From the NCBI GenBank assembly GCA_964598565.1, contig CAZRCG010000003.1:124001-188000 (forward strand): 64,000 bases of DNA, written 5' to 3'. The stretch's first letter is position 1. Each line of letters begins with the position of its first letter. The translations under genes were made by a program, and so were the position numbers. This stretch comes from CAZRCG01 sp964598565. GTDB lineage: Bacteria > Bdellovibrionota > UBA2394. The notes under the pieces were generated by a model that had not been told where the DNA came from, made no database searches, and worked only from the letters and a program-made list of their open reading frames with translations. Below are positions 8,782 to 17,744 of this stretch, piece by piece.

Positions 8782-9389
8782 TTCGATGGGCGATTTTTGT
8801 ATCGGGTGAAGGTACCAATTTGCAGAATGTCTTGGAGCTCGAGCGAGACCATCTCAAGACTCAAGAAGTCGCCTTAGTGCTCGCCAATCGTGCGTGCCGA
8901 GGGCTATCGCGAGCCGAGCTATTTAAGAAACCCGCGTATGCATTACCCTTAAGCAACTCGCAATTTAACGAGCTATCGACCAACAAATCGTCATCCAACA
9001 TTCTCCCATCGAACAATTTTGAAAGTCAGGCCTTAGATTTGCTGCGCGATTATCGTATCGACAAGGTGATGCTCTTAGGATTTATGAAAATTTTAAGCAA
9101 GCCCTTCATCGAAGCGTTTGAGGGCGAGCTCATCAACTTACATCCATCGCTGCTGCCTCGACATCGTGGCTTAGACGCTGTGAAGAAGGCATTCGACGCT
9201 GGCGATACACACTTGGGTATCAGTCTTCATCGCGTAGTACCCGAAGTCGATGCAGGCGAAATTCTTCTTCAGAAGTCTGTGGTGCGAGCAAGCCACTGGA
9301 CCTTTGACGACGCCTTAGCCGCCGTTCATCAGATTGAGTACCAAGGGGTTCGAGAATTTCTGCTCAGTCGCGAGAATCGCCTACTTTGA
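8778..9389 (+). CDS. purN: Phosphoribosylglycinamide formyltransferase
   Basis: A 203-residue folate-dependent GAR transformylase. Catalytic residues are visible: Asn and His in INLHPSLLPRHRG, and Asp in EVDAGEILLQ. The N-terminus carries the FVSGEGTNLQN phosphate-binding loop (usually SGxGSN). Between residues 65 and 80 there is a Ser/Asn-rich insertion (NKSSSNILPSNN) not usual in the family. The start is GTG, overlapping the purM stop by four bases. It uses 10-formyl-THF, although no folP lies in the window's otherwise typical ftsH-cdaA cluster. Confidence 0.95.
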   Translation: MIRWAIFVSGEGTNLQNVLELERDHLKTQEVALVLANRACRGLSRAELFKKPAYALPLSNSQFNELSTNKSSSNILPSNNFESQALDLLRDYRIDKVMLLGFMKILSKPFIEAFEGELINLHPSLLPRHRGLDAVKKAFDAGDTHLGISLHRVVPEVDAGEILLQKSVVRASHWTFDDALAAVHQIEYQGVREFLLSRENRLL

Positions 9390-9530
9390 CAAATTTTTCT
9401 GAATGGTATGGATCTTGATCGTTAAAGCCCACTGTGTAGACTATTCGACGTTGCCCAATGTTTTGAGACGGTCCTTACAGTGTGGATTGGGATAGTCACG
9501 CAAAGCACGTAAAGCTGCGGTCTTTGCATC

Positions 9531-10949
9531 ATGAACTACAGGCACCAAATACTGCTTGTAATCAAGTTTTTAATGATGGATATAAGGCAATCACCTTACT
9601 ACAATGGGCTAGTGATTGCGAAAACTTACGACTATGCCATTCTTGGAGATCACCGACCGGAGGGACTTTTTGTGGCAGCTGCCTTGGCTCGAAAAGGGCT
9701 GAGCGTGGCTCTTGTTCCATCGAGCAGTGTGGGTGAAAAACAATTAAACCATTCGGCGTCTTGGATTTTTCCGAATAGAATGGGGGCTTATCAATCGACG
9801 GACCTTTTTTTTAGAGCAGGATTTTTTCGTTTAGAAGACGCTCATCTACAGGCGACTCGATGGCGACATCAAATTATTTTGCCTCGCCATCGCATGACTC
9901 TCAATGGCTCATTAGAGAATCGCCTCAAGGAAACTGAGAGAGAGTTTCCTCATGCTTGGTCGGCGATGAGCCATTTGGTTCAGCTAAAAAAAGATCGTCT
10001 GCAGCGAGCCTTTCAAAAAGCGCTTCATCACTTGAGCGAAATTGTGGAGCGCGATGTGGATATTCAACGTTGGATGCTGCTGGAGCTGGAAGAGCCTCCT
10101 GCCGCGCCGTCTTCGCACAATTTACGGACCCTCACGCAGCGTTGGATTCAAGAAAGTTTGTCGGAAGATGAGAAATATCTAGAAGTCACCCATCTTGAGG
10201 GCCAATCGTACAGCGAGTTTTTGGCGGATAATGCACGAAAGTGGGGGGTGGAGGTTTTGGACGGTGACCTCGATATTAAGCGCGGCTTTAGAGGTTATTC
10301 TTTAGAAAAGACGCGACGAGCGCAGCGCTTGATTCTTAACTCGTGGGGGCTTACGCGAAGACTTGAGAAGTCATGGGGAGAGCGGTTGAGCCCCGATATT
10401 CAGTATTGGCTCTACGAAGATCGTCTTCAAGTGATGGAGGCAGATCTTCCTGAGCCGCTGGGCGAGTCCTTGGTATTGGCCCATCCACGCATGGCTCGTG
10501 TGGTACGCATCAAACGTCATCCAAGACAGAAGACTGCGACCTTGGTCTTAGGAACTTGGCTTCGCTGCGGGGATTCAAAATCATGGACAATGGATATTGC
10601 CGAAAGTCGAAAAATTTTTAAGGGCTTTATGCCATTTCTGTCAGATGATCTCTTTATGACGATCCCATCGGTTTTAGAGCTGACAGAAGAAGAGGGTGAC
10701 TTAGTGCGTCGAGGTTTGGTGAGTCGATTGAAGAGTGTTCCTCCGCCAGAGACTCGCTGGCAGCGATTCACTCGACGATGGGTGGGAGGGACCGAAGCAG
10801 GGATTATGTTGCCGCGAAGGGTGCGGGCGCTTCATCCGCTTTTATTGAGCCGCAAGTCTCGCTATGAGTCTTTTTGTCAAGCCTTTCGGGTGATTGCAGA
10901 AGCTGAAAAAGGACGTAAACGAAGCTCTAACCGTGGAGCGCCACTTTAA
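9531..10949 (+). CDS. Rossmann-like protein of unknown function
   Basis: A 472-residue protein I do not recognise. After about 28 residues it has a beta-strand and glycine loop (YDYAILGDHRPEGLFVAAAL) followed by ARKGLSVALVPSS. This resembles the dinucleotide-binding start of FAD/NAD oxidoreductases, but the GxGxxG is degenerate (GDHRPEG). The remainder is rich in Arg, Leu and Glu, with no clear second motif. The start is uncertain. A GTG at 9612 would place the Rossmann strand near the N-terminus as usual, and neither start has a good ribosome-binding site. A degenerate flavoprotein fold is an inference. The next gene is a receiver-domain protein with its own promoter. Confidence 0.7.
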   Translation: MNYRHQILLVIKFLMMDIRQSPYYNGLVIAKTYDYAILGDHRPEGLFVAAALARKGLSVALVPSSSVGEKQLNHSASWIFPNRMGAYQSTDLFFRAGFFRLEDAHLQATRWRHQIILPRHRMTLNGSLENRLKETEREFPHAWSAMSHLVQLKKDRLQRAFQKALHHLSEIVERDVDIQRWMLLELEEPPAAPSSHNLRTLTQRWIQESLSEDEKYLEVTHLEGQSYSEFLADNARKWGVEVLDGDLDIKRGFRGYSLEKTRRAQRLILNSWGLTRRLEKSWGERLSPDIQYWLYEDRLQVMEADLPEPLGESLVLAHPRMARVVRIKRHPRQKTATLVLGTWLRCGDSKSWTMDIAESRKIFKGFMPFLSDDLFMTIPSVLELTEEEGDLVRRGLVSRLKSVPPPETRWQRFTRRWVGGTEAGIMLPRRVRALHPLLLSRKSRYESFCQAFRVIAEAEKGRKRSSNRGAPL

Positions 10950-10997
10950 GACTTATTCAGGGGATAAATTTGCATTGAGCCATTTAAGACTTATAAT
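10945..10997 (+). promoter_or_regulatory. Candidate promoter with 12-bp direct repeat upstream of the receiver gene
   Basis: The 12-mer TTTAAGACTTAT occurs exactly twice, at 10945-10956 and 10983-10994, 38 bp apart. The second copy overlaps a consensus -10 box TATAAT (10992-10997). TTGCAT (10970-10975) lies 16 bp upstream as a plausible -35. The ATG of the receiver protein is only 10 bp after the -10 box, so the transcript would be leaderless or nearly so. The repeat could be a regulator-binding site. Confidence 0.45.
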
Positions 10998-11006
10998 AGA
11001 AACAAG

Positions 11007-11459
11007 ATGCTCAAAGCACGCCGAAAGGCTCTCAAAAGCTTACTTCAAGAAAAAGTTGTCAATATTGCTGATTTTAGATCGCTGGCAAGCGCTCGAGCGG
11101 TACGTCGCATAGGTGTTGTTTCTGGTGATCCCACTCTCACGGAGGGCTTACAGACCAAACTTCAGGGTGTAGCGGAGGTTTCAATTTTTGATAGCCGTTT
11201 CACTCTCGAGCAAGCTTTAAAAGCGAATGAGTGGGATGCCATTGTATTAGACGAAAGAACACTGGTGGATGACACTCTGACACTCTGTGAAAAAATAAAA
11301 CGCCAGGGCAAAGGCGAGGAGATTTTTGTGATGATTCTTTCTGAGAAATCCGGCAAGGATCTCGTCCGACAAGGTTTTGAAAAAGGCTGTGACGAATGGG
11401 TGACCAAGTTTGAGAGTGTCGACCATCTGGCCCGTCTCTTAAGTCAAAGTATCAGTTAA
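11007..11459 (+). CDS. Stand-alone response-regulator receiver domain protein
   Basis: A 150-residue protein. After a basic N-terminal 30 residues (KARRKALKSLL) comes a CheY-like fold of about 115 residues. It has a beta-1 acidic site reduced to one Asp (VVSGDPTL), the likely phospho-acceptor Asp in WDAIVLDERTL, the Ser at the conserved Thr/Ser position in VMILSEKS, and Lys in EWVTKFES. There is no output domain, so it would act through partner proteins or as a phosphate sink. One of the usual two acidic Mg ligands appears missing. It is convergent with glutamate dehydrogenase. Confidence 0.8.
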   Translation: MLKARRKALKSLLQEKVVNIADFRSLASARAVRRIGVVSGDPTLTEGLQTKLQGVAEVSIFDSRFTLEQALKANEWDAIVLDERTLVDDTLTLCEKIKRQGKGEEIFVMILSEKSGKDLVRQGFEKGCDEWVTKFESVDHLARLLSQSIS

Positions 11460-11525
11460 GTGAAGTCATCAGCTGGGGCGTCGAACACCATTGTAGGAGC
11501 CAACAGGTTTAGGAAATAAAGGCTT

Positions 11526-12797
11526 TTAGGGATAAAGTCCCCGAGCCAACATCGCTTTAGCCACTCTTTCGACTCCGACCATTTGAGCTGCGACTCGCAT
11601 AAAGCAGTCATGTTGTTTCTGACAGTCCATTACTTCTAAAAATGCCTTTTGCATTAAACGAGAAAGTTCTCGGTTGATCTCTTTGGCACTCCAGAAGAAG
11701 TTTTGCAAACCCTGAACCCACTCAAAGTAAGAAACCGTAACGCCGCCCGCATTGGCTAAGACATCGGGAATCAAAAGAATATCTTTTCGTCGTTCCCTGA
11801 GAACCTGATCGCCCTCAATCGTGGTGGGCCCATTTGCGCCCTCTGCTAAAATGCGACACTTCAGTTGCTGTGCGACAGCACCATCGATTTGATGTCCGGT
11901 CGCTGCGGGCACGACAATATCGGCTTTCGCTGTCAGTACATCCGTTTGGGAGCAGGTATCGGCTTCTGTGAAGCCCTTCAAACTCTTATGTTGGATGACA
12001 TAGTCTTGAGCTTTCTGAATATCGATACCCTTTAAGTTAACATAGCCTCCCGAGACATCGCTAATATGGGTGACTCGGCAACCCATTCTCACAAATTTAA
12101 GGGCGGCATGGGTCGCCACATTTCCAAAGCCCTGAATGGCTACGGTAGTGTCACTGCCAAGGTTCATCCCTAAATGTTTCGCGGCCTCGATGACGGTATA
12201 CACAACACCACGACCTGTGGCTTCAGTACGGCCCAAAGATCCGCCAATTGAAATGGGCTTTCCGGTAACGACGCCTGGCACGGCATAGCCCCGAAGTTGC
12301 GAATAGGTATCCATCACCCAGGCCATGGTTTGTTCGTTGGTTCCCATATCGGGAGCAGGAATGTCTTGCTGGGGCCCGATAAACCCGACAAGTTCCGAAG
12401 TATAACGGCGTGTCAGTCGTTGCAGCTCGAGGCGACTGTGCTTGGTCGGGTCGATGCGAATGCCACCCTTCGCCCCGCCCAGGGGTAGATTCATGATCGC
12501 ACATTTCCAGGTCATCCAAGTCGATAGAGCCGCCACTTCACCCAAAGTCACGTCAGGGGCATAGCGCATGCCACCTTTGTAGGGGCCACGTGTATCGTTG
12601 TGTTGCACACGATAGGCGTCAAAAACGTGAACAGAATTATTTTCAAGTCGTACCGGTACGCTGATGAGAATGGCCCTGTCGGGTACACGTAACCGAGCGG
12701 CCACATTGCGATCGAGGTTCATCGCTTCCGAGACATCGTCAAATTGTTTTTGGGCCATCTGGTATGCTGGATCGTTTTCCCACTCCATGGTTATCAC
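11526..12797 (-). CDS. gdhA: Glutamate dehydrogenase (Glu/Leu/Phe/Val dehydrogenase family)
   Basis: A 423-residue enzyme that interconverts glutamate and 2-oxoglutarate plus ammonia. The substrate-binding part contains KGGMRYAP and the catalytic Lys in LPLGGAKGGI. PAPDMGTNEQTMAW follows. The NAD(P) domain has the dinucleotide motif AIQGFGNVA and later ILAEGANGPTT. The length (about 420 aa) matches the hexameric class. The reading starts with GTG at 12797; an ATG three codons inside is equally plausible. The upstream region to the next gene (about 180 bp) shows no clear operator. Confidence 0.93.
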   Translation of the reverse strand: MITMEWENDPAYQMAQKQFDDVSEAMNLDRNVAARLRVPDRAILISVPVRLENNSVHVFDAYRVQHNDTRGPYKGGMRYAPDVTLGEVAALSTWMTWKCAIMNLPLGGAKGGIRIDPTKHSRLELQRLTRRYTSELVGFIGPQQDIPAPDMGTNEQTMAWVMDTYSQLRGYAVPGVVTGKPISIGGSLGRTEATGRGVVYTVIEAAKHLGMNLGSDTTVAIQGFGNVATHAALKFVRMGCRVTHISDVSGGYVNLKGIDIQKAQDYVIQHKSLKGFTEADTCSQTDVLTAKADIVVPAATGHQIDGAVAQQLKCRILAEGANGPTTIEGDQVLRERRKDILLIPDVLANAGGVTVSYFEWVQGLQNFFWSAKEINRELSRLMQKAFLEVMDCQKQHDCFMRVAAQMVGVERVAKAMLARGLYP

Positions 12798-12979
12798 GCT
12801 ACGGTTCCCGCAGGGATTTTGAAAAGAACATTTTCGTCTGACTCCTAAAATAGCCGGGGGCCTATTCTCCAGGGTTTAAAAAAGGCTATGATTCGAGCGA
12901 AGTTCTTGAAATCTCAATGCATTTGTGTCCGCCTTGAGGCTCGACTTCCACCCCTTAAACCGTGCTATAAGAGGCATCC

Positions 12980-15916
12980 GTGTCACTGCTTTTGCCAGCC
13001 GTTAGACTCTGTTTGAAAGTGGCTCTCGTCGGCTTCGTTTCGCCGTCGATGATGGCATCTGACCCACTTCAGATTGAGACTCGTCCTTTTCAGATGGCAA
13101 CTAAAGAGAACCTCGATTTTCTCTTTCGGCTTATCACTCATGAAGATGGGCAGCCTGTTCGTAATCAAAACGGTGATCCTCTTTACGAGGGCCTTCAGTA
13201 TGATCCGCAGGCAAAGTTGCCTGTGTCTGTTGTTCTAAGCTCCAAAGGCTTAAGCGTTTTAGATCAGCTGAAGACTTCCCAGCCGTATCGCGAAGATTAT
13301 CCTTGGATACCTCGCATTGGAGACTTAGAAATTTCGTATTCGACGCTTGAGGCTCTCTTCAATTACTGGAGCAATAAACCCTTAGAGTTTGAATCCCTTT
13401 TTAATGGCACGTCTTTGTCTAAGGCGAAGCTCTTTCGGGGTCTTTTGTTTGACCGGCATATCTATATTGATTCTCAGAGCCTGCGAGACTTGAGTACCTC
13501 AGCGGCAGAGCCTTTGCCCCCGGCGGTTCGCTTCACTCTTGAAATTGGTGCCGAGGTTTTAATGACCCGTTTTTTTGGATGGGCCGCCCCCATTTTTGGA
13601 GTTCATTTCTTCGATGATATCTATGTCGCAGGACTTCATTTGATCATGGACAAAAAAGAGATTGTTCTAGACCCGATCACTCAAAGCGTAAAGGTGCGAA
13701 TGAAAATTAGTCAGGCCATCTTGCAGGGCATGGTACACGATGTTGGACGGCAGAAACGCTTATCGCGAGTTGTTTCACCGTATCGCAAAACCTCCGACGG
13801 CTTTCGAGCCAATCCTGAATTTTTCTCAAAAGAAGAACTCTTGTTTGGAGCTGTTTTGGAAAACTTAACAGTGGATATCTCGATAGGCATGCGCCGTGAC
13901 CCGAGAGGATTTTGGCAGTTATTTCAAACTGTGCCCCTGCGACTATCTTTTGATGATTCGCCCCAAGTAAAAATTTACCGAAATGGTCGGAGAGGGGATA
14001 TATCCGATGAAGACGTTGAAAATGGAAAAATTTTGTCGCCGATGTTTTTGATTCCCACGAAGACTCTTGAGATCGCGCCCGAGAAAATAAAACAGATTGA
14101 ATATTTTTTATCGGAACCAATCGATCGCGCTTTTCGCTCTGTTTTTTTGGCAGAGGTCTTTGGCTCTCGATGGCCCCTTGACTCAAAAACTGGCGCCAGG
14201 GGTTTGATACGAACGAGACTTTCGGACTTTAAATTTTTAGAGAACTCGGTTCGTATCACTATGGACGGACAAATTCGGCTTCATCACAGAGATCCCTGTG
14301 TCGCTAGCTTGAGCGTGAGTCCAGAGTCGGTGAGCCAGAGTCTTTCGGAGTCTCAGCGAAGGGATTCACAAAAACTGAGCGATCAATGGCAGATCTCCTG
14401 GTCACCCGCTTCTCGGTGGACTTGGAGGCCGAGTGATTTTTTCGACGAGAAACGATCGGGTTCTTGGACGCTCGAAGGTTATGATGAGAGGCCTTGGGTT
14501 CGAGGGGCAATAACTCAAGCAGGATTTGATTTTGTAGCCTTGGTAGCTTCCCTCTCCGGTTGGATCTGTCGATCGTCCAAAGATCTTCCTCGGCCCAACG
14601 AAATTTCATCGTACCTTGAGGTAAGTCCGTCAGAGCTTCCCCAGTTAAAACTTGGTTTTAATACTATCGAAGCGCGATTGTTCGCCGATCTCAAAGTGCG
14701 AGAGAGAAACTACGCTTTTCTCTCGGAAGAGTTTGATCAATCCCCTAGGTTGTGGGCCAATCGCTCGTCGCTGCGACTCTCAACCATTTTTCCCATCACG
14801 TTGAGACAACCATTTAAGGCAAAGGTACGCTGGCGAAGTGATTTGAAGGTCGAGGGTTGGTCTGCTGAGGACGAGTCGGCTTTTAGTTCGTTGCTTGCCT
14901 CATTTTTGCCCTTTGTGCAGGCGCATGGTGCGATTAAAACAGATGGACTTCTGCCCCATGGCCCCGCGCAGTGGTTCCACGAATGGGACATAGCCAAGGG
15001 TTTGCGGTCCTGGTTTTCAACCTTGTCCTTTGGCGAGGGCCAACCGAAGATTCACCTCGAAGATCTCACTATCAGCGACAAGGCGGCAGAGCTGACAGTG
15101 GGTTTTGACAGTTTGTTTGTGCTGGATGACAACGAAAAAGATTCTGGGTCTGATTCGGCTGAGGACAAAGGAACGAGGCCTGATTCGGCACAGGGCGCAG
15201 GTCCTAGGACTGGTTCACCTCAGGGCGAAGCTCCAAGGCCTGAAGTGGGCGGAGAGTCTAGAGGCGAAGTATCTGCGACGGACGAACCTTATCAAAATGC
15301 ACGAGTGTTGCAGACAGTCATTGAGTCGGGGCCTGAGCGTGTTCACCAAAACTCTTCCGTCGTTTTTAAATTTGCCTCTAAAAATGCCAACGAAAATCTC
15401 TATTTTAGTTGGCGATTAAAATCGCCTAAAGGCCTTTCACGGTGGACCCCCTTTTCTTCTCACAAAGAGGCCGTCTATTCGATTAGCGATGCTGGTTCTT
15501 ATGAGTTTCAGGTGAAGGCAATGAATGCCTTATATGAAATTGAGGAGGTTCCAAAAACGTGGATCTTTTCATACGAACCTCTCACCGTATCAGACGGTAT
15601 CGTAGAATCGGCTATTGAAGAGAAGCTTCGAGAACGAGATGTATCCTCCAATAATCCACAAGGTCCTTCAAAAGTTGGCGAGCCTTCATCAGCAACAGGT
15701 GAAATTGGCATGCCCTCATCCGCTTCCGCTGATTCTCAGCCGGAGCCATCCAAAGGCGCTTTCGGTTGTCACATTGGGCCCGGTGCGCAGCCACGGGTGG
15801 GCTATAGTTTGTTTATCTTCGGTCTTCTCGCCGTGATGACCTTGACCCTGCGGCAACGAAGTGGTGCCCCACGGAATCCTGAAATGCCCCAACCATGTCG
15901 CAGGTCTCCATCGTAG
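12980..15916 (+). CDS. Large exported protein with C-terminal Cys-type sorting signal
   Basis: A 978-residue protein of unknown function. A GTG start follows AAGAGG. The signal peptide (LCLKVALVGFVSPSMMA) probably ends at MMA|SDP. The body has long beta-type segments without a family I recognise. Residues about 725-754 are three 10-residue repeats (see the repeat entry), followed by a region resembling an Ig/PKD-like repeat (YSISDAGSYEFQVKAMN). The C-terminus is tripartite: a Gly-Cys (AFGCHIGPG), a hydrophobic helix (SLFIFGLLAVMTLTL), then RQR. That is the layout of MYXO-CTERM/JDVT-CTERM sorting signals. A surface-anchored role is an inference. The subtilase downstream has a similar tail. Confidence 0.8.
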   Translation: MSLLLPAVRLCLKVALVGFVSPSMMASDPLQIETRPFQMATKENLDFLFRLITHEDGQPVRNQNGDPLYEGLQYDPQAKLPVSVVLSSKGLSVLDQLKTSQPYREDYPWIPRIGDLEISYSTLEALFNYWSNKPLEFESLFNGTSLSKAKLFRGLLFDRHIYIDSQSLRDLSTSAAEPLPPAVRFTLEIGAEVLMTRFFGWAAPIFGVHFFDDIYVAGLHLIMDKKEIVLDPITQSVKVRMKISQAILQGMVHDVGRQKRLSRVVSPYRKTSDGFRANPEFFSKEELLFGAVLENLTVDISIGMRRDPRGFWQLFQTVPLRLSFDDSPQVKIYRNGRRGDISDEDVENGKILSPMFLIPTKTLEIAPEKIKQIEYFLSEPIDRAFRSVFLAEVFGSRWPLDSKTGARGLIRTRLSDFKFLENSVRITMDGQIRLHHRDPCVASLSVSPESVSQSLSESQRRDSQKLSDQWQISWSPASRWTWRPSDFFDEKRSGSWTLEGYDERPWVRGAITQAGFDFVALVASLSGWICRSSKDLPRPNEISSYLEVSPSELPQLKLGFNTIEARLFADLKVRERNYAFLSEEFDQSPRLWANRSSLRLSTIFPITLRQPFKAKVRWRSDLKVEGWSAEDESAFSSLLASFLPFVQAHGAIKTDGLLPHGPAQWFHEWDIAKGLRSWFSTLSFGEGQPKIHLEDLTISDKAAELTVGFDSLFVLDDNEKDSGSDSAEDKGTRPDSAQGAGPRTGSPQGEAPRPEVGGESRGEVSATDEPYQNARVLQTVIESGPERVHQNSSVVFKFASKNANENLYFSWRLKSPKGLSRWTPFSSHKEAVYSISDAGSYEFQVKAMNALYEIEEVPKTWIFSYEPLTVSDGIVESAIEEKLRERDVSSNNPQGPSKVGEPSSATGEIGMPSSASADSQPEPSKGAFGCHIGPGAQPRVGYSLFIFGLLAVMTLTLRQRSGAPRNPEMPQPCRRSPS
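15152..15241 (+). repeat. Three in-frame 30-bp tandem repeats
   Basis: Units at 15152-15181, 15182-15211 and 15212-15241 encode the degenerate decapeptides DSAEDKGTRP, DSAQGAGPRT and GSPQGEAPRP in the exported protein at 12980. They probably form a flexible Pro/Gly/Ser linker and could vary in copy number between strains. Confidence 0.75.
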
Positions 15917-15993
15917 AGGTCTCGTAAGTAGTAGTAATTTCAGTTACTTAGCCTCAGACCGAAACGGCACAACAATTGAAATAAAAAAGGCCT

Positions 15994-17607
15994 ATGCGAG
16001 TGTTTGCGCGGGCCAAGCCATTTTCTTTGATAAGCTCACCGATTCAGAATTTTTCTAAGAAAAGTTCACGGTACTCAATGGTTCGCTTACTGAGTTTTGT
16101 TCTTTTGAGCTTCATTGCAATAGCACCCCTTTCGGTGATTGCATCGATATCCTCTGCATCAACGGCCGATGCATCTATGGCCGACGCAGTGACGGTCGAC
16201 CCAACCTCTATTGCCGACAGATCTCCTCAACTGATTGTGCGTCAGCCACGACACTCGTCGATGGGGTATTCTCGATTTGGTACGTCGTCGGCGCAGGGCG
16301 AAACATCGAACTATCAGGTTCTACGATTTAAGAACCATCAAGAACGAATAGCTTATGAGCAAAGTTTAGAGAGAGGGGGCATCGAATTTGAAGCTCCCGT
16401 GGTTTATCGCAGTGATGCCGTTGAATTAAACGATCTTCAGCTTCTCGAAATGCGAGAGGCCAGTGTGAAAGCCGATCCAATGCTCTCATCGCAGTGGTCG
16501 CTATTTCCGGTCTTTAAAGATGAACGCCGCTTTGAGGGAGTCGACATTGATGCCATGCGAGCCTGGACGGTGGTGAAGAGCGCACCGAAAGTGGTGATGT
16601 ATATTGTTGATTCAGGCGTTAACGATTCTCACGAAGATTTAAAAGGCCGAGTGGTTGGTTTTTATAATGCGTTTGATTCCTCGAAGCCCGCAGAAGATGA
16701 CAATGGTCATGGTACCCATGTGGCTTCGATAGCCGCCGCCCGTGGAGACAATAAGATTGGCATGACCGGACTGGTGCCGGGAGATATTCAGATCGTTGCT
16801 GTTAAGTTTCTCGGCTCTAAAAGTTCAGGGGATACGACCGTCGCTCTCAGGGCTTTTGAATGGATTGAGCAAGATATTGATTCTCGTTGGGCAGAAGACC
16901 GAGATCTAAGATTCATCGTAAGTAATTCGTGGGGTGGGGGCTACAGTCGTTTTCTCGAAGAGGTGTTTCAGCGTTTGGCCGATCGAGGTGTTTTGTTAAT
17001 CACCTCGGCCGGTAACCACTCGAAAAATAATGATGTGGATGGCTATTTTCCCTGCAATTTTAAGGCGACGGGTAACCTATGTGTTGGCGCTACCGATATC
17101 TCCGATAATTATGCCTCGTTTTCAGGTTACGGTGTTCAATCGGTGCATTTGGCTGCGCCCGGAGTTCAAATTCTGGGCCTTGTGCCTGCAGAGGGCCAAT
17201 CTCAAGGTTGTGCCGGAGAGTTTTGCCGTAAGAATGGCACGTCGCAAGCGGTTCCTCATGTGAGCGGTGTTGCGGCGTTGGTTTGGGCGGCCAATCCAAG
17301 TTTATCTCATCGAGGAGTTCATGAAGTTTTGGTGAACTCGGTCGATCGACTCCCCAATCTCGAAGATAAAGTCATGAGCGGGGGGCGACTCAATGCCTAC
17401 CGAGCCGTTTTGATGGCCACCGGTTCTGATATTTCCCAGGCAGATCGCCCCCTGGCAGCGAAAGAGGCAAGTTCCGCAGGAGGCGGTTGTAGTTTGGGGG
17501 CAAGCCCCTCGAATTCTGCCGCGACCTTGGCTATGTTTCTGCCTATCTTGTGGGTTCTTTTGATGATCAGACGACGGGCCAAAGCGCATGATAGCACTCG
17601 CTATTAA
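15994..17607 (+). CDS. Exported subtilisin-like serine protease (S8) with C-terminal sorting signal
   Basis: A 537-residue subtilase. The catalytic triad is complete: Asp in MYIVDSGVND, His in NGHGTHVASIAA and Ser in NGTSQAVPHVSG. The oxyanion Asn region is SAGNHSKN. A signal peptide (VRLLSFVLLSFIAIAPLSVIAS) is preceded by a long basic n-region if the ATG at 15994 is used; that ATG has AAAAAGG before it, whereas the ATG at 16078 lacks a site. A propeptide-like stretch precedes the protease domain. The C-terminus GGGCSLG, then a hydrophobic helix, then MIRRR, matches Cys-type (MYXO/JDVT-CTERM-like) sorting tails. It lies 77 bp after another protein with such a tail. Confidence 0.93.
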   Translation: MRVFARAKPFSLISSPIQNFSKKSSRYSMVRLLSFVLLSFIAIAPLSVIASISSASTADASMADAVTVDPTSIADRSPQLIVRQPRHSSMGYSRFGTSSAQGETSNYQVLRFKNHQERIAYEQSLERGGIEFEAPVVYRSDAVELNDLQLLEMREASVKADPMLSSQWSLFPVFKDERRFEGVDIDAMRAWTVVKSAPKVVMYIVDSGVNDSHEDLKGRVVGFYNAFDSSKPAEDDNGHGTHVASIAAARGDNKIGMTGLVPGDIQIVAVKFLGSKSSGDTTVALRAFEWIEQDIDSRWAEDRDLRFIVSNSWGGGYSRFLEEVFQRLADRGVLLITSAGNHSKNNDVDGYFPCNFKATGNLCVGATDISDNYASFSGYGVQSVHLAAPGVQILGLVPAEGQSQGCAGEFCRKNGTSQAVPHVSGVAALVWAANPSLSHRGVHEVLVNSVDRLPNLEDKVMSGGRLNAYRAVLMATGSDISQADRPLAAKEASSAGGGCSLGASPSNSAATLAMFLPILWVLLMIRRRAKAHDSTRY

Positions 17608-17670
17608 AAATTCCTCTACTCACTACCAAAATGAAAATACCCTCAGCTTTTGTAGGTCCTATAAAAACCT

Positions 17671-17717
17671 TGTGGTAAGTAAATAAACCGAATCCTATAA
17701 TACCGAAGCTTATAATT
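17671..17717 (+). promoter_or_regulatory. Candidate promoter region of the glycan genes
   Basis: Two TATAAT boxes occur at 17697-17702 and 17712-17717, 28-48 bp before the deacetylase ATG. TTGTGG at 17671-17676 could be a -35 for the first, though the 20-bp spacing is long. Confidence 0.35.
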
Positions 17718-17744
17718 ATTTTTAGGCCGGAGACTTATTCAAGA

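Noticed and set aside
13707..14186. A 159-codon minus-strand frame inside the large exported protein
   Set aside because: Ser/Arg/Gln-rich shadow of the plus-strand gene, with no ribosome-binding site or motif.
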